Assembly: GCF_016865585.1 (NCBI RefSeq)
Contig: NZ_JAESND010000011.1
Location: 24,001 to 88,000 of the forward strand
Source of the DNA: Jeongeupia naejangsanensis
GTDB taxonomy: Bacteria > Pseudomonadota > Gammaproteobacteria > Burkholderiales > Chitinibacteraceae
Length of the DNA stretch: 64,000 nt
Reading direction: 5' to 3'
The notes below the pieces were generated by a model. It did no database searches. It saw only the letters and a list, made by a program, of their open reading frames with translations, and was not told the origin of the DNA. Positions 55,845 through 64,000 of the stretch are shown here, piece by piece (position 1 is the first letter of the stretch; each line of letters begins with the position of its first letter). A program made the translations under genes and the position numbers.

Positions 55845-58607
55845 ATGTCCGTACTAGAACCGATTGCCGAGAAAGACCTGCCGCTTGCGCGTGATCTGGA
55901 CCTTCTGTCCCGCGTGTTGGCCGATACCATTCGTGAACAATCTGGCAGCGCTGCTGCCGAGCAGATTGAAGCGATCCGCGAGCTTGCGCTCAAATACGTG
56001 CAGGGGCATGACCCGGCAGCCGGTCAGGCGCTGGCGAGAGCACTGTCGACACTGGATCTGGCCGATGCGATGGCGCTGGTCCGCGGCTTCAGTTCTTTCT
56101 CTCACCTTTCGAATATAGCAGAGGATCTGCACCACAATCGTCGTCGTCGCGCGCACAAGATCGCCGGTTCGGCGCCGCAGCGCGGCAGCATCGCCGGCGC
56201 GATCGAGAGCCTCAGCGCCCGCGACGTCAAGCCGGCCGAAATCCTGTCGCTGCTGAACGAAACGCTGATCGTGCCGGTCCTGACGGCGCATCCGACCGAA
56301 GTCAAACGCAAGACCATCCTCGAATGTCACCGCGCCGTCGGCGAGCTGCTGGCCGAACGTGACCGCAATGCGATGACGCCGGAAGAGCTGCAGGCCAATC
56401 AGGATGCGCTCGAACGCGTGCTGATCACTCTGTGGCAGACGCGCGAGATCCGCACCGTCAAGCTGCGCGTGCAGGACGAAATCGAGAACGGCACGACGTA
56501 TTTCCGCAATTCCTTCCTGCACGAAGTGCCGCGACTGATCCTCGACCTCGAGGACAAGCTGGCGGCGCTGACCGGCAAGAAGGTCGAGCTGCCGAACTTC
56601 CTGCAGGTCGGCAGCTGGATCGGCGGCGACCGTGACGGCAACCCGTTCGTGACCGCCGAAGTGATGCGTTACGCGGTGTCGCGCCAGTCCGGCGTCGCAC
56701 TCGACTACTACTACCAGCAATGCCAGAAGCTCGAAGGCGAGCTGTCGATGTCGACCCGTCTGGTCCAGGTCGACGCAACGCTGCAGCAGCTGGCCGAAAA
56801 GGCCACGCCGGAAGAGCGCGCGCACAAGGGCGAAGAGCCGTACCGGCTGGCCGTGTCGCACGTCGGCGCGCGCATTTTCGCGACCGCGGTCAAGATCGGT
56901 ACCTTCCACCAGACCTTGCACGACGTGGTCCGGGCCGAGCCGTACAAGTGCGCCCAGGAACTGGCCGCCGACCTGTCGGTGATCAGCAATTCGCTCAAGG
57001 CGCATGGCGCCACCAAGCTGAGCCAGGGCCGCTTGCGCCGCCTGCAGCGCGCGGTCAGCGTGTTCGGCTTCCATCTGGCGCCGGTCGACATGCGCCAGAA
57101 CTCGGGCATCCACGACAAGGTGATCGCCGAGCTGTTCGAAAAGGCCGGGCTCGAGGACTACCTGAAGCTCGACGAGGCCAGTCGCCGCGTCGTGCTGCTG
57201 CGCGAACTGGCCAGCCCGCGTCCGCTGATCTGCCCGTACATCGAGTACACGGCCGAGACGCAGAAGGAGATCGACATCTACCGCGCCGCCGAGGAAATCC
57301 AGTCGCGCTACGGTGAGGCGGTGCTGCCGAACTACATCATCTCGAACTGCGAGTCGGTGTCGGACATCCTCGAAGTCGCGGTGCTGCTGAACGAAGTCGG
57401 CCTTGTGCAGCTGTCGCCGACGACGGTCGCCAAGATCAACATCATTCCGCTGTTCGAAACGATTCCCGACCTGCGCATCTGCGGCGAGATCATGACCGAG
57501 CTGTTCGCGATTCCGCAGTGGCGCCAGATGCTGGGCTGCCGCAACGGCGTGCAGGAAGTGATGCTCGGCTACTCGGACTCCAACAAGGACGGCGGTTATC
57601 TCACTTCGAACTGGGAGCTGTACAAGGCCGAACAGACGCTGGTCAAGGTCTTCGATGCTGCCGGTTTCAAGATGCGCCTGTTCCACGGCCGTGGCGGTAC
57701 GGTCGGGCGCGGCGGTGGCCCGGCGCACGATGCGATCCTGGCGCAGCCGGCCGGTTCGGTCGCGGGCCAGATCCGCATTACCGAGCAGGGCGAAGTGATT
57801 GCGGCCAAGTATGCCGACCGTGAAGTCGGCCGCCGCAACCTCGAAATCCTCGTGTCGGCAACGCTCGAGGCCAGCCTGCCGAAACACAACGGCGAGCCGA
57901 CCGATGATCCGGCCGCGCTGGCGCTGATGGACGACCTGTCGGCCCGTGCCTATCGCGCCTACCGCGATCTGGTGTTCGCAACGCCGGACTTCGTTACCTA
58001 CTTCCGCGAAGCCACGCCGATCGGCGAAATCCCGAGCCTGAACATCGGCTCGCGTCCGGCCGCCCGCAAGGCGACCAACTCGATCGGCGACCTGCGGGCG
58101 ATTCCGTGGGTGTTCTCGTGGTCGCAGTGCCGGCTGATGCTGCCGGGCTGGTACGGCTTCGGCACCGCTGTGACCGAATACCTCGACACCGCCGGCGAGC
58201 CGGGTCTCGAGACGCTGCGCAAGCTGTATCGCGACTGGCCGTTCTTTACCTCGACGATTTCCAATATGGAAATGGTGCTGGCGAAGTCGGACATCGCGAT
58301 TGCCGCGCGCTACTCGGAACTCGTCAACGATCAGGATCTGGCCCGTCGCATCTTCGGCCGGATCAAGGCCGAATGGCAGCGCGCGGTCGACGTCGTCAAG
58401 GCGATCACCGAGCACGAGGAACTGCTGGCGGACAACCCGATGCTGTCGCGCAGCCTCGACAACCGCCTGCCGTATCTTGATCCGCTCAACCACCTGCAGG
58501 TCGAACTGCTCAAGCGTCTGCGCGCCGGTGACGAGAGCGAGGATGTCCAGCATGCGGTCCACCTGACCATCAACGGTATTGCCGCCGGCCTGCGCAACAG
58601 CGGCTGA
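55845..58607 (+). CDS. ppc: Phosphoenolpyruvate carboxylase
   Basis: 920 aa. The active-site His is in LTAHPTEVKRKTILECH, and the two catalytic motifs GYSDSNKDGGYLTSNWELY and FHGRGGTVGRGGGPAHDAI are intact. The protein ends RNSG, giving the usual C-terminal Gly. It carboxylates PEP to oxaloacetate to refill the TCA cycle. Full length. Confidence 0.98.
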   Translation: MSVLEPIAEKDLPLARDLDLLSRVLADTIREQSGSAAAEQIEAIRELALKYVQGHDPAAGQALARALSTLDLADAMALVRGFSSFSHLSNIAEDLHHNRRRRAHKIAGSAPQRGSIAGAIESLSARDVKPAEILSLLNETLIVPVLTAHPTEVKRKTILECHRAVGELLAERDRNAMTPEELQANQDALERVLITLWQTREIRTVKLRVQDEIENGTTYFRNSFLHEVPRLILDLEDKLAALTGKKVELPNFLQVGSWIGGDRDGNPFVTAEVMRYAVSRQSGVALDYYYQQCQKLEGELSMSTRLVQVDATLQQLAEKATPEERAHKGEEPYRLAVSHVGARIFATAVKIGTFHQTLHDVVRAEPYKCAQELAADLSVISNSLKAHGATKLSQGRLRRLQRAVSVFGFHLAPVDMRQNSGIHDKVIAELFEKAGLEDYLKLDEASRRVVLLRELASPRPLICPYIEYTAETQKEIDIYRAAEEIQSRYGEAVLPNYIISNCESVSDILEVAVLLNEVGLVQLSPTTVAKINIIPLFETIPDLRICGEIMTELFAIPQWRQMLGCRNGVQEVMLGYSDSNKDGGYLTSNWELYKAEQTLVKVFDAAGFKMRLFHGRGGTVGRGGGPAHDAILAQPAGSVAGQIRITEQGEVIAAKYADREVGRRNLEILVSATLEASLPKHNGEPTDDPAALALMDDLSARAYRAYRDLVFATPDFVTYFREATPIGEIPSLNIGSRPAARKATNSIGDLRAIPWVFSWSQCRLMLPGWYGFGTAVTEYLDTAGEPGLETLRKLYRDWPFFTSTISNMEMVLAKSDIAIAARYSELVNDQDLARRIFGRIKAEWQRAVDVVKAITEHEELLADNPMLSRSLDNRLPYLDPLNHLQVELLKRLRAGDESEDVQHAVHLTINGIAAGLRNSG

Positions 58608-58632
58608 TCCGGCCTTGCCCGAACGAACCGCC

Positions 58633-59121
58633 ATGACACGGCTCGCGCGTTTTGTCGCCCCGCTGTGCATGGCGGTTTTTTCATGCTTGCCGGCGCTGGC
58701 GGCCAAGGGCGCGGCCTTGCCGTCGCATTTCGGCGACCGTGTCGAAGCTGCGCTGTCGTGTCGCGGTGAATGGTCGACCGGTTACTGGCAGGACTACTTC
58801 AGCCGCCATCTCGGCAAGCCGCTGCGCAGCTGGGGCGGGGCCGACTGGTTCGACGCACAGAATGCCGATCTGGCCGGTGTGCTGGCCAAGGAAGTCTTCA
58901 CCAATCCGCCCGAGAGCGGCACGCTCATCGTCGGGGCGCTGATCGCCCAGCCGGTCGATGCGGTCCGGGCTCGGCTGGAGGAGCGGCTCGGCATGCGCTT
59001 CACGCCGCTGCCCGGACCGTATCCGCGCTTTCTCTCCGCCACCGGCAGCGTGCTGGTCGGCCTGGCCAACCGCCAGACCAAGTGGTACTGCGCCCGTTGG
59101 GATCTGGGTAATCGCCCATGA
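58633..59121 (+). CDS. Secreted hypothetical protein after ppc
   Basis: 162 aa from ATG 58633, 25 bp after ppc. The signal peptide (1-23, ending ALA) precedes a soluble domain with one Cys pair (SCRGEW and YCARWD) and LIVGALIAQPVDAVRARLEE. No family recognised. Likely periplasmic. Confidence 0.7.
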   Translation: MTRLARFVAPLCMAVFSCLPALAAKGAALPSHFGDRVEAALSCRGEWSTGYWQDYFSRHLGKPLRSWGGADWFDAQNADLAGVLAKEVFTNPPESGTLIVGALIAQPVDAVRARLEERLGMRFTPLPGPYPRFLSATGSVLVGLANRQTKWYCARWDLGNRP

Positions 59122-59749
59122 CGATGGCGTAATGCCATCGCACTCCACCTTGTAATACCAGTTTCAACCGCTTGTCCGTCAGACAAAACCGCTCAATTGC
59201 GCAGCAATTTTCCTTCGATTGCATTTTTTCTTACTTGTCGGTTTTTTGTTTGTACGGATTGAGAAAGCTATGTTCGCCGGGCTGGTACCGGGCCGTCCCG
59301 AAAACGGTACGGTGACGTTGCGTCACCAGCAACGTTGCTCGTAGTTTAATCGCCAGCAACTACACGCCGTAGATTCAAAAACCTACATCAGTGAATTCAA
59401 ATGTTGCAGTGCAAAACAAGCAGCTACGCAATCTGCGCGCGGATTTGGCGATTTTTTGCCCTGATTGCTGCATTGCAATATCGTTGTCATGTGTAGTTCC
59501 GGTAGCGAACCACTACCAGGCAAAAATGACGTCTATCCGGCCGATAAACGGCCCCCGCCTAGCTTATTGACTTTGATCCCGCGCTCCCCGCTAATGAACC
59601 TCACCGCAAGCGACTACACCCCAAGGTGAGCGTTTGCAGCTTGGTGATACCGGATAGTCTGACAATAAGCTGACCAAACAAAGACGGCCGATATGACCAG
59701 TGGATGCGCGTGAATAACGCCAAATCATAAGAGGATGGAGACGCTTCTA
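59122..59749. other. Upstream region of the chitinase array
   Basis: 628 bp without a gene. It is less GC-rich than its surroundings. Visible elements: hairpin CGATGGC/GCCATCG (59122-59140, no T-run), short repeat GGTAG/CTACC near 59510, and a possible sigma-70 promoter TTGACT (59567) - 17 bp - GCTAAT (59590). Such a long leader suggests regulated chitinase transcription; the regulator is unknown. Confidence 0.4.
59567..59595 (+). promoter_or_regulatory. Possible sigma-70 promoter of the first chitinase
   Basis: TTGACT (59567-59572), 17-bp spacer, GCTAAT (59590-59595). It would leave a ~150-nt leader before the chitinase start. Weak -10. Confidence 0.35.
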
Positions 59750-61777
59750 ATGTCGCAATTCAATCGTTTTGCTCTCGCAGCCATTCCGGCCGCTCTGTTT
59801 GCTGTTCAGGCTCATGCGGCTTACCCGGCATGGGCGGAAGGCCAGACCTACACCGCCGGCACTTATGTGTCGTACAGCGGCAATGACTATCAGGCGCTGG
59901 TGACCCACACCGCCTATGTCGGCGCCAACTGGAACCCGGCTTCGAGCCCGACGCTGTGGAAGCTGATCGGTGCCAGCACCGGTACCCCGAGCCCGACGCC
60001 GACCGCTACGCCGACCCCAGCTCCGACGCCTGCACCGACCCCGGCGCCGACGCCTGCTCCGACTCCGGCTCCGACGCCCACCCCGACTGCTACGCCGACC
60101 CCGGCTCCGACGCCGAGCGGTTGCGCAGCTTGGACGAGCACCGGCGTGTACACCGCTGGCCAGTGCGTGAGCTACAACGGCGCGACCTACAAGGCCAAGT
60201 GGTGGACGCAGAACAATATTCCGGGCGCTGACCAGTACGGCCCGTGGGAACTGCAAGGTACGGCTACGCCGACCCCGGCTCCGACGCCTGCACCGACCCC
60301 GGCTCCGACGCCTGCTCCGACCCCGGCTCCGACCCCGGCTCCGACCCCGGCGCCGACGCCTGCTCCGACCCCGGCGCCGACGCCTGCTCCGACCCCGGCT
60401 CCGACGCCTGCTCCGACGCCTGCTCCGACCCCGGCTCCGACGCCTGCTCCGACCCCGGCTCCGACCCCGAGCGGCAGCAAGCAAGTGGGTTCGTACTTCG
60501 CCGAATGGTCGATCTACGGTCGCGCCTTCTTCCTGAAGAACGTCCAGACCAGCGGCCAGGCTGCCAAGCTGACCTTCCTGAACTACTCGTTCGGCAACAT
60601 CTTCAAGCAAGCAGACGGTACCTATAAGTGCGATGCCAGCATCACCCGCACCGAATCCGGCAACGGCGACGGCGGCGATTCGTGGGCTGCGTACAACAAG
60701 GGCTTCTCGGCTGCCGAATCGGTTGACGGTGTGGCTGATGCCTGGGGTGCTGACGGCGTTGGCAGCCTGAAGGGCAACTTCAATCAGCTGAAGAAGCTGA
60801 AGGCCAAGAACCCGCAACTGAAGACGCTGATCTCGCTGGGCGGCTGGACCTGGTCCAAGTGGTTCTCGGCAGCTGCTGCTACCGACGCAGGCCGCAAGGC
60901 ACTGGTGTCGTCGTGCATCGACCAGTACATCAAGGGCAACCTGAAGTACGACTCGGGCTCGAACTCGGGTGGTGCAGGTACCGGTGCAGGCGTGTTCGAC
61001 GGTATCGACATCGACTGGGAATTCCCGGGCGTGCAGGGCGTGGGTACCAACACCGTGTCCGATGGCGACAAGCAGAACTTCACCTTGCTGCTGAAGGAAT
61101 TCCGCGAACAGCTCGACGCCTACGGCACGACCTCCGGCAAGAAGTATCTGCTGACCGTCGCCATCGGTGCGGGTAGCGACAAGATCGCGATGACCGAACC
61201 GGCCCAGTACAGCCAGTATCTGGACTGGATCAACATCATGTCGTACGACTACAACGGCGCTTGGGCTGCTCAAGGTCCGACCGACTTCCAGGCCCATCTG
61301 TACGCCGATCCGGCCAGCCCGAACTACCTCGATCCGAAGACCGGCAAGCCGGGCCTAGGCTCGACGTACAACACCGACAGCGCTGTGTCCGCGCTGCTGG
61401 CTGCCGGCGCGCCGGCAACCAAGCTCCACCTCGGCATCCCGTTCTACGGCCGTGGCTGGACCGGTGTGAAGGCCGGCCCGAATGGTGATGGCCTGTACCA
61501 GACCGCTACCGGCGCAGCCAAGGGTACGTACGAAGCCGGCATCGAGGACTACAAGATCCTGAAGAACGCCGCCGGCACGCTGCGCTACCACCCGGTGACC
61601 AAGCAGTCGTACAAGTACGACGGCACCACGTGGTGGAGCTACGACACCCCGACCGACATCCAGAACAAGGTTGACTACGCCAAGGCCAAGGGTCTGGGTG
61701 GCGTCTTCGCCTGGGAATCGGACGGTGACACCGCTGACGGCGAACTGACCTCGGCCATGGCCAAGATTCGTCAGTAA
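59750..61777 (+). CDS. Secreted GH18 chitinase with two CBM5/12 modules
   Basis: 675 aa from ATG 59750; an ATG at 59735 sits directly against AAGAGG, so this later one is chosen (GGAG 9 bp upstream). Signal peptide 1-23 (ending AHA). CBM5/12 no. 1 spans ~25-77 ([20 protein letters not shown]). A Pro-Thr linker follows, then CBM5/12 no. 2 at ~122-165 ([18 protein letters not shown]). A longer Thr-Pro-Ala-Pro linker leads to the GH18 domain (~245-675) with the DxxDxDxE motif GIDIDWEF, catalytic Glu424. It hydrolyses chitin outside the cell and is likely exported by Sec plus type II secretion. Confidence 0.96.
   Translation: MSQFNRFALAAIPAALFAVQAHAAYPAWAEGQTYTAGTYVSYSGNDYQALVTHTAYVGANWNPASSPTLWKLIGASTGTPSPTPTATPTPAPTPAPTPAPTPAPTPAPTPTPTATPTPAPTPSGCAAWTSTGVYTAGQCVSYNGATYKAKWWTQNNIPGADQYGPWELQGTATPTPAPTPAPTPAPTPAPTPAPTPAPTPAPTPAPTPAPTPAPTPAPTPAPTPAPTPAPTPAPTPAPTPSGSKQVGSYFAEWSIYGRAFFLKNVQTSGQAAKLTFLNYSFGNIFKQADGTYKCDASITRTESGNGDGGDSWAAYNKGFSAAESVDGVADAWGADGVGSLKGNFNQLKKLKAKNPQLKTLISLGGWTWSKWFSAAAATDAGRKALVSSCIDQYIKGNLKYDSGSNSGGAGTGAGVFDGIDIDWEFPGVQGVGTNTVSDGDKQNFTLLLKEFREQLDAYGTTSGKKYLLTVAIGAGSDKIAMTEPAQYSQYLDWINIMSYDYNGAWAAQGPTDFQAHLYADPASPNYLDPKTGKPGLGSTYNTDSAVSALLAAGAPATKLHLGIPFYGRGWTGVKAGPNGDGLYQTATGAAKGTYEAGIEDYKILKNAAGTLRYHPVTKQSYKYDGTTWWSYDTPTDIQNKVDYAKAKGLGGVFAWESDGDTADGELTSAMAKIRQ
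60258..60477 (+). repeat. Thr-Pro-Ala-Pro linker repeats in the first chitinase
   Basis: Degenerate 12-bp units CCGGCTCCGACG/CCTGCTCCGACC repeat in tandem over ~220 bp, encoding (Thr-Pro-Ala-Pro)n. Similar shorter runs lie at ~59990-60110 and in the second chitinase (~62145-62215 and 62400-62570). Such runs are prone to slippage and change linker length. Confidence 0.85.
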
Positions 61778-61817
61778 GGCGAGTAATGATCCGGCTCGAA
61801 TGAGTACGTGATCCCTG

Positions 61818-61846
61818 GGCCCTCCCGGTTTTCGGGGGGGCCTTTT
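61818..61846 (+). terminator. Rho-independent terminator after first chitinase
   Basis: Stem GGCCCTCCCG/CGGGGGGGCC (one G-T pair) followed by TTTT; it lies 40 bp past the chitinase stop. Confidence 0.85.
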
Positions 61847-61897
61847 CACAGGCGCCACGATACGGTGCCAAACAGAAAGCAGTGAGGAGAGATGTCA

Positions 61898-63541
61898 ATG
61901 TTCAATCGCTTTGCGCTGGCTGCCATTCCGGCAGCGCTCTTCGCCGTGCACGCCTACGCGGCGTATCCGGCCTGGCAGGAAGGTCAGACCTACACCGCGG
62001 GCACTTACGTGTCCTACAGCGGTAATGATTATCAGGCGCTGGTGACCCACACCGCCTACGTGGGCGCCAACTGGAACCCGGCGTCGAGCCCGACGCTGTG
62101 GAAGCTGGTCGGTGCCAGCACCGGTACGCCGAGCCCGGCACCGACACCTGCGCCGACGCCGGCCCCCACGCCCGCACCGACGCCTGCACCGACACCGGCC
62201 CCCACGCCGGCGCCGACGCCGTCGGCCGGTTGCACTGCAGCGGCCTGGTCGTCGACTGCGTCCTACAACGGCGGTGCGACCGTCAGCTACAACGGCCATA
62301 CCTATTCGGCCAAGTGGTGGACACAGGGCGACGTGCCGTCGAGCAACACCGGTGACGGCAAGCCCTGGAACGATCTGGGTGTCTGCGGCCCGGTGAGCCC
62401 GACGCCTGCACCGACCCCGGCCCCAACGCCGGCCCCAACGCCGACTCCGGCTCCCACGCCGGCGCCGACGCCTGTTCCGACTCCGACGCCTGCTCCTACA
62501 CCGGCGCCGACCCCGGTTCCGACCCCGACACCCGCTCCGACTCCGGCACCGACGCCTGTTCCGACGCCGACGCCGTCGGGCGCTGGCCTGCCCAAGCACG
62601 CGCTGATCGGTTACTGGCACAACTTCACCAACGGTGCCGGTGACGCGATTCCGCTGCGCAATGTGTCGGATGACTGGGACGTCATCATGATTTCCTTCGC
62701 CGACGATGCCGGCGCAGGCAAGGTGGCATTCAACCTCGACAAGAACGCCGGCACCGAAGCCGAGTTCATCGCCGATGTCGCCGCCAAGCGCGCCAAGGGC
62801 AAGAAGGTGATCCTGTCGCTCGGCGGCCAGGAAGGCCGGATGACCCTGTCGACCGCCGCCGACGTGAAGAACTTCGTCGATTCGCTGTACGCCATCATCA
62901 CCAAGTACGGTTTCGACGGTATCGACCTCGACCTCGAAAGCGGCGCCGGTGTGGTGCAGGGCACGCCGATCATCGGCAACCTGATCAGCGCCGTGCAGCA
63001 GCTCAAGGCCAAGGTCGGCCCGACCTTCTACCTGTCGATGGCGCCGGAACACCCGTACGTCCAGGGTGGCTATGTGGCGTACTCGGGGATCTGGGGTGCT
63101 TACCTCGGGATCATCGACGGCCTGCGTAACGACCTGAACATGATCCACGTTCAGTACTACAACAACGGCGGCTTTACCTACACCGATGGCCGCACGTTGA
63201 ACGAAGGCACCGTCGACGCACTGGTCGGTGGCTCGCTGATGCTGATCGAAGGCTTCAAGGTCAACTACGGCGCCGGCTGGGAGTTCAAGGGCCTGCGTCC
63301 TGACCAGGTTGCATTCGGCGTACCGAGCGGTCCGTCGTCGGCCGGCCGTGGCTTCGTGACCGCGGCTACCGTCAAGAACGCGCTGACTTGCCTGACCCAA
63401 CTGGTGGGTTGCGATACCGTGAAGCCGAAGCAGGCTTACCCGGACTATCGCGGCGTGATGACCTGGTCGATCAACTGGGACAAGCACGACGGCTACAACT
63501 TCTCGGTGCCGGCCAAGGCCGCGCTGAAGGCGCTGCCGTAA
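61898..63541 (+). CDS. Secreted GH18 chitinase (ChiD-like) with two CBM5/12 modules
   Basis: 547 aa from ATG 61898 (GAGGAG 8 bp upstream; ATG 61892 is possible but too close). The signal peptide and first CBM5/12 are almost identical to those of the first chitinase. A second CBM5/12 (~115-160, with [15 protein letters not shown]) and a long Thr-Pro-Ala linker follow. The GH18 domain (~225-547) begins [17 protein letters not shown] and has [13 protein letters not shown] with catalytic Glu347. This is a different GH18 subgroup (ChiD-like) from the first enzyme, so the pair is not a simple tandem duplication. Confidence 0.95.
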   Translation: MFNRFALAAIPAALFAVHAYAAYPAWQEGQTYTAGTYVSYSGNDYQALVTHTAYVGANWNPASSPTLWKLVGASTGTPSPAPTPAPTPAPTPAPTPAPTPAPTPAPTPSAGCTAAAWSSTASYNGGATVSYNGHTYSAKWWTQGDVPSSNTGDGKPWNDLGVCGPVSPTPAPTPAPTPAPTPTPAPTPAPTPVPTPTPAPTPAPTPVPTPTPAPTPAPTPVPTPTPSGAGLPKHALIGYWHNFTNGAGDAIPLRNVSDDWDVIMISFADDAGAGKVAFNLDKNAGTEAEFIADVAAKRAKGKKVILSLGGQEGRMTLSTAADVKNFVDSLYAIITKYGFDGIDLDLESGAGVVQGTPIIGNLISAVQQLKAKVGPTFYLSMAPEHPYVQGGYVAYSGIWGAYLGIIDGLRNDLNMIHVQYYNNGGFTYTDGRTLNEGTVDALVGGSLMLIEGFKVNYGAGWEFKGLRPDQVAFGVPSGPSSAGRGFVTAATVKNALTCLTQLVGCDTVKPKQAYPDYRGVMTWSINWDKHDGYNFSVPAKAALKALP

Positions 63542-63550
63542 GCGTCAGCC

Positions 63551-63584
63551 AAACCGGCCGCAGATGTTGCGGCCGGTTTTTTTT
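63551..63584 (+). terminator. Rho-independent terminator after second chitinase
   Basis: Stem ACCGGCCGCA/TGCGGCCGGT with a T8 run to 63584, 9 bp after the stop. Confidence 0.93.
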
Positions 63585-63850
63585 GGCCTGAAGGATCCGT
63601 ATGCCGGACGGGTTGCCGCTCGCGGTTGCGACCGTGATGCGGGTGCACGGCGGTGCGATATCAGCGTGTCGTAACCGGACGCCGTTCCGCTCCGGGCCTG
63701 CGGTATCCGACGTTTTCGCTCTGTTTTCTGTTCGCATGGCGGCCATTCGGCCGTCCATCTTGCCTGGCCGTTCCAGGTTGCCGGCACGCACCAGCGTGGC
63801 CGTGTCCCTGCCGTGCGGCCACGCTCACGCAAAAAAGGATGGTGAACACG

Positions 63851-64000
63851 ATGTTGCGTTTCAACCGTTTTGCATTGGCGGCGATGCCGGCTGCACTGGC
63901 GATGGTGCAGGCTTATGCCGCTTATCCGACCTGGGCCGAGGGCAATACCTACGCCGCCGGTACCATCGTTTACTACCAGGGACATGACTACAAGGCGCTG
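63851..64000 (+). CDS. Third chitinase-type secreted protein (5' part only)
   Basis: 50 codons visible before the window end. ATG 63851 follows AAAAAAGGATGG. The signal peptide ([20 protein letters not shown]) and the start of a CBM5/12 (YPTWAEGNTYAAGTIVYYQG) clearly parallel the two preceding chitinases. The catalytic domain lies outside the window, so GH18 is only expected; a lytic polysaccharide monooxygenase or another chitin-active enzyme is possible. Confidence 0.85.
   Translation, partial: MLRFNRFALAAMPAALAMVQAYAAYPTWAEGNTYAAGTIVYYQGHDYKAL

Noticed and set aside
55854..58706. 950-codon open frame opposite ppc
   Set aside because: It is the antisense frame of a fully conserved PEP carboxylase.
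60258..60477. CRISPR array
   Set aside because: Repeats are 12-bp tandem coding units without spacers and lie inside the chitinase frame.
60187..60480. Gly-Val-Gly-Ala repeat protein on the minus strand
   Set aside because: It is the reverse complement of the Thr-Pro-Ala linker repeats; elastin-like appearance is an artefact.

Overview
The window is high-GC and gene-dense. Gene content points to a betaproteobacterium of the Neisseriales/Chromobacteriales, probably a chitinolytic Chitinibacteraceae-type organism. The evidence is a sigma factor/DUF3619/DUF3106/RDD operon, a miaB-phoH-ybeY-corC-lnt block, PilS/PilR-AmpD, VpsR-like sigma-54 activators, and a tandem array of secreted GH18 chitinases with CBM5/12 modules and Pro-Thr linkers. 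The taxonomic assignment is an inference. I saw no insertion sequence, prophage, CRISPR array or rRNA. One elongator tRNA-Met is present.

Layout: 1-2118 (minus) holds an outer-membrane-type protein with an N-terminal coiled coil followed by a VpsR-like sigma-54 activator cut by the window edge. 2349-4530 holds an amino-acid permease and a GNAT. 4600-7968 is ilvB-ilvH-ilvC. 8392-10270 is the sigma factor/DUF3619/DUF3106/RDD operon; the sigma factor seems to start at a CTG codon. 10441-16908 is the most unusual region: a textbook sigma-54 promoter with an upstream palindrome drives five genes for exported proteins (a Thr/Asn-rich plus Gly-rich 278-aa protein, two small secreted proteins, a C39-like cysteine peptidase and a 267-aa secreted protein). 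It ends at a strong terminator, and convergent to it lie a second outer-membrane transporter and a second VpsR-like activator. The parts list resembles the Fap functional-amyloid system (small secreted subunits, C39 peptidase FapD, coiled-coil barrel FapF), but in a divergent arrangement.

17269-23943 (minus) is miaB, three small genes, phoH, ybeY, corC and lnt. 23940-25539 holds small envelope proteins. 25736-30988 (minus) is a ferric-siderophore ABC importer (FhuCDB-like) plus a SyrD/PvdE/YojI-like exporter behind a Fur-box-like site. 31359-31435 is tRNA-Met. 31480-41979 contains a MidA/NDUFAF7-like methyltransferase, a pteridine reductase, ttcA, a spermidine-synthase-like protein, rppH, pilS-pilR-ampD and kup. 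42028-44139 (minus) contains a HAD nucleotidase, a CBS protein and argB. 44297-50541 is a TetR-RND efflux operon with a perfect operator palindrome. 50684-58607 contains an H-NS-family gene, a UvrD/Rep helicase, a response-regulator/TPR protein, a PhzF-like protein and ppc. 59750 to the end carries three consecutive chitinase-type genes, the third cut by the window edge.

The Fap-like region and the chitinases both suggest surface-attached life on chitin: matrix fibres under VpsR-like (possibly c-di-GMP-responsive) control, and secreted multi-domain chitinases. That link is inference from co-location only.
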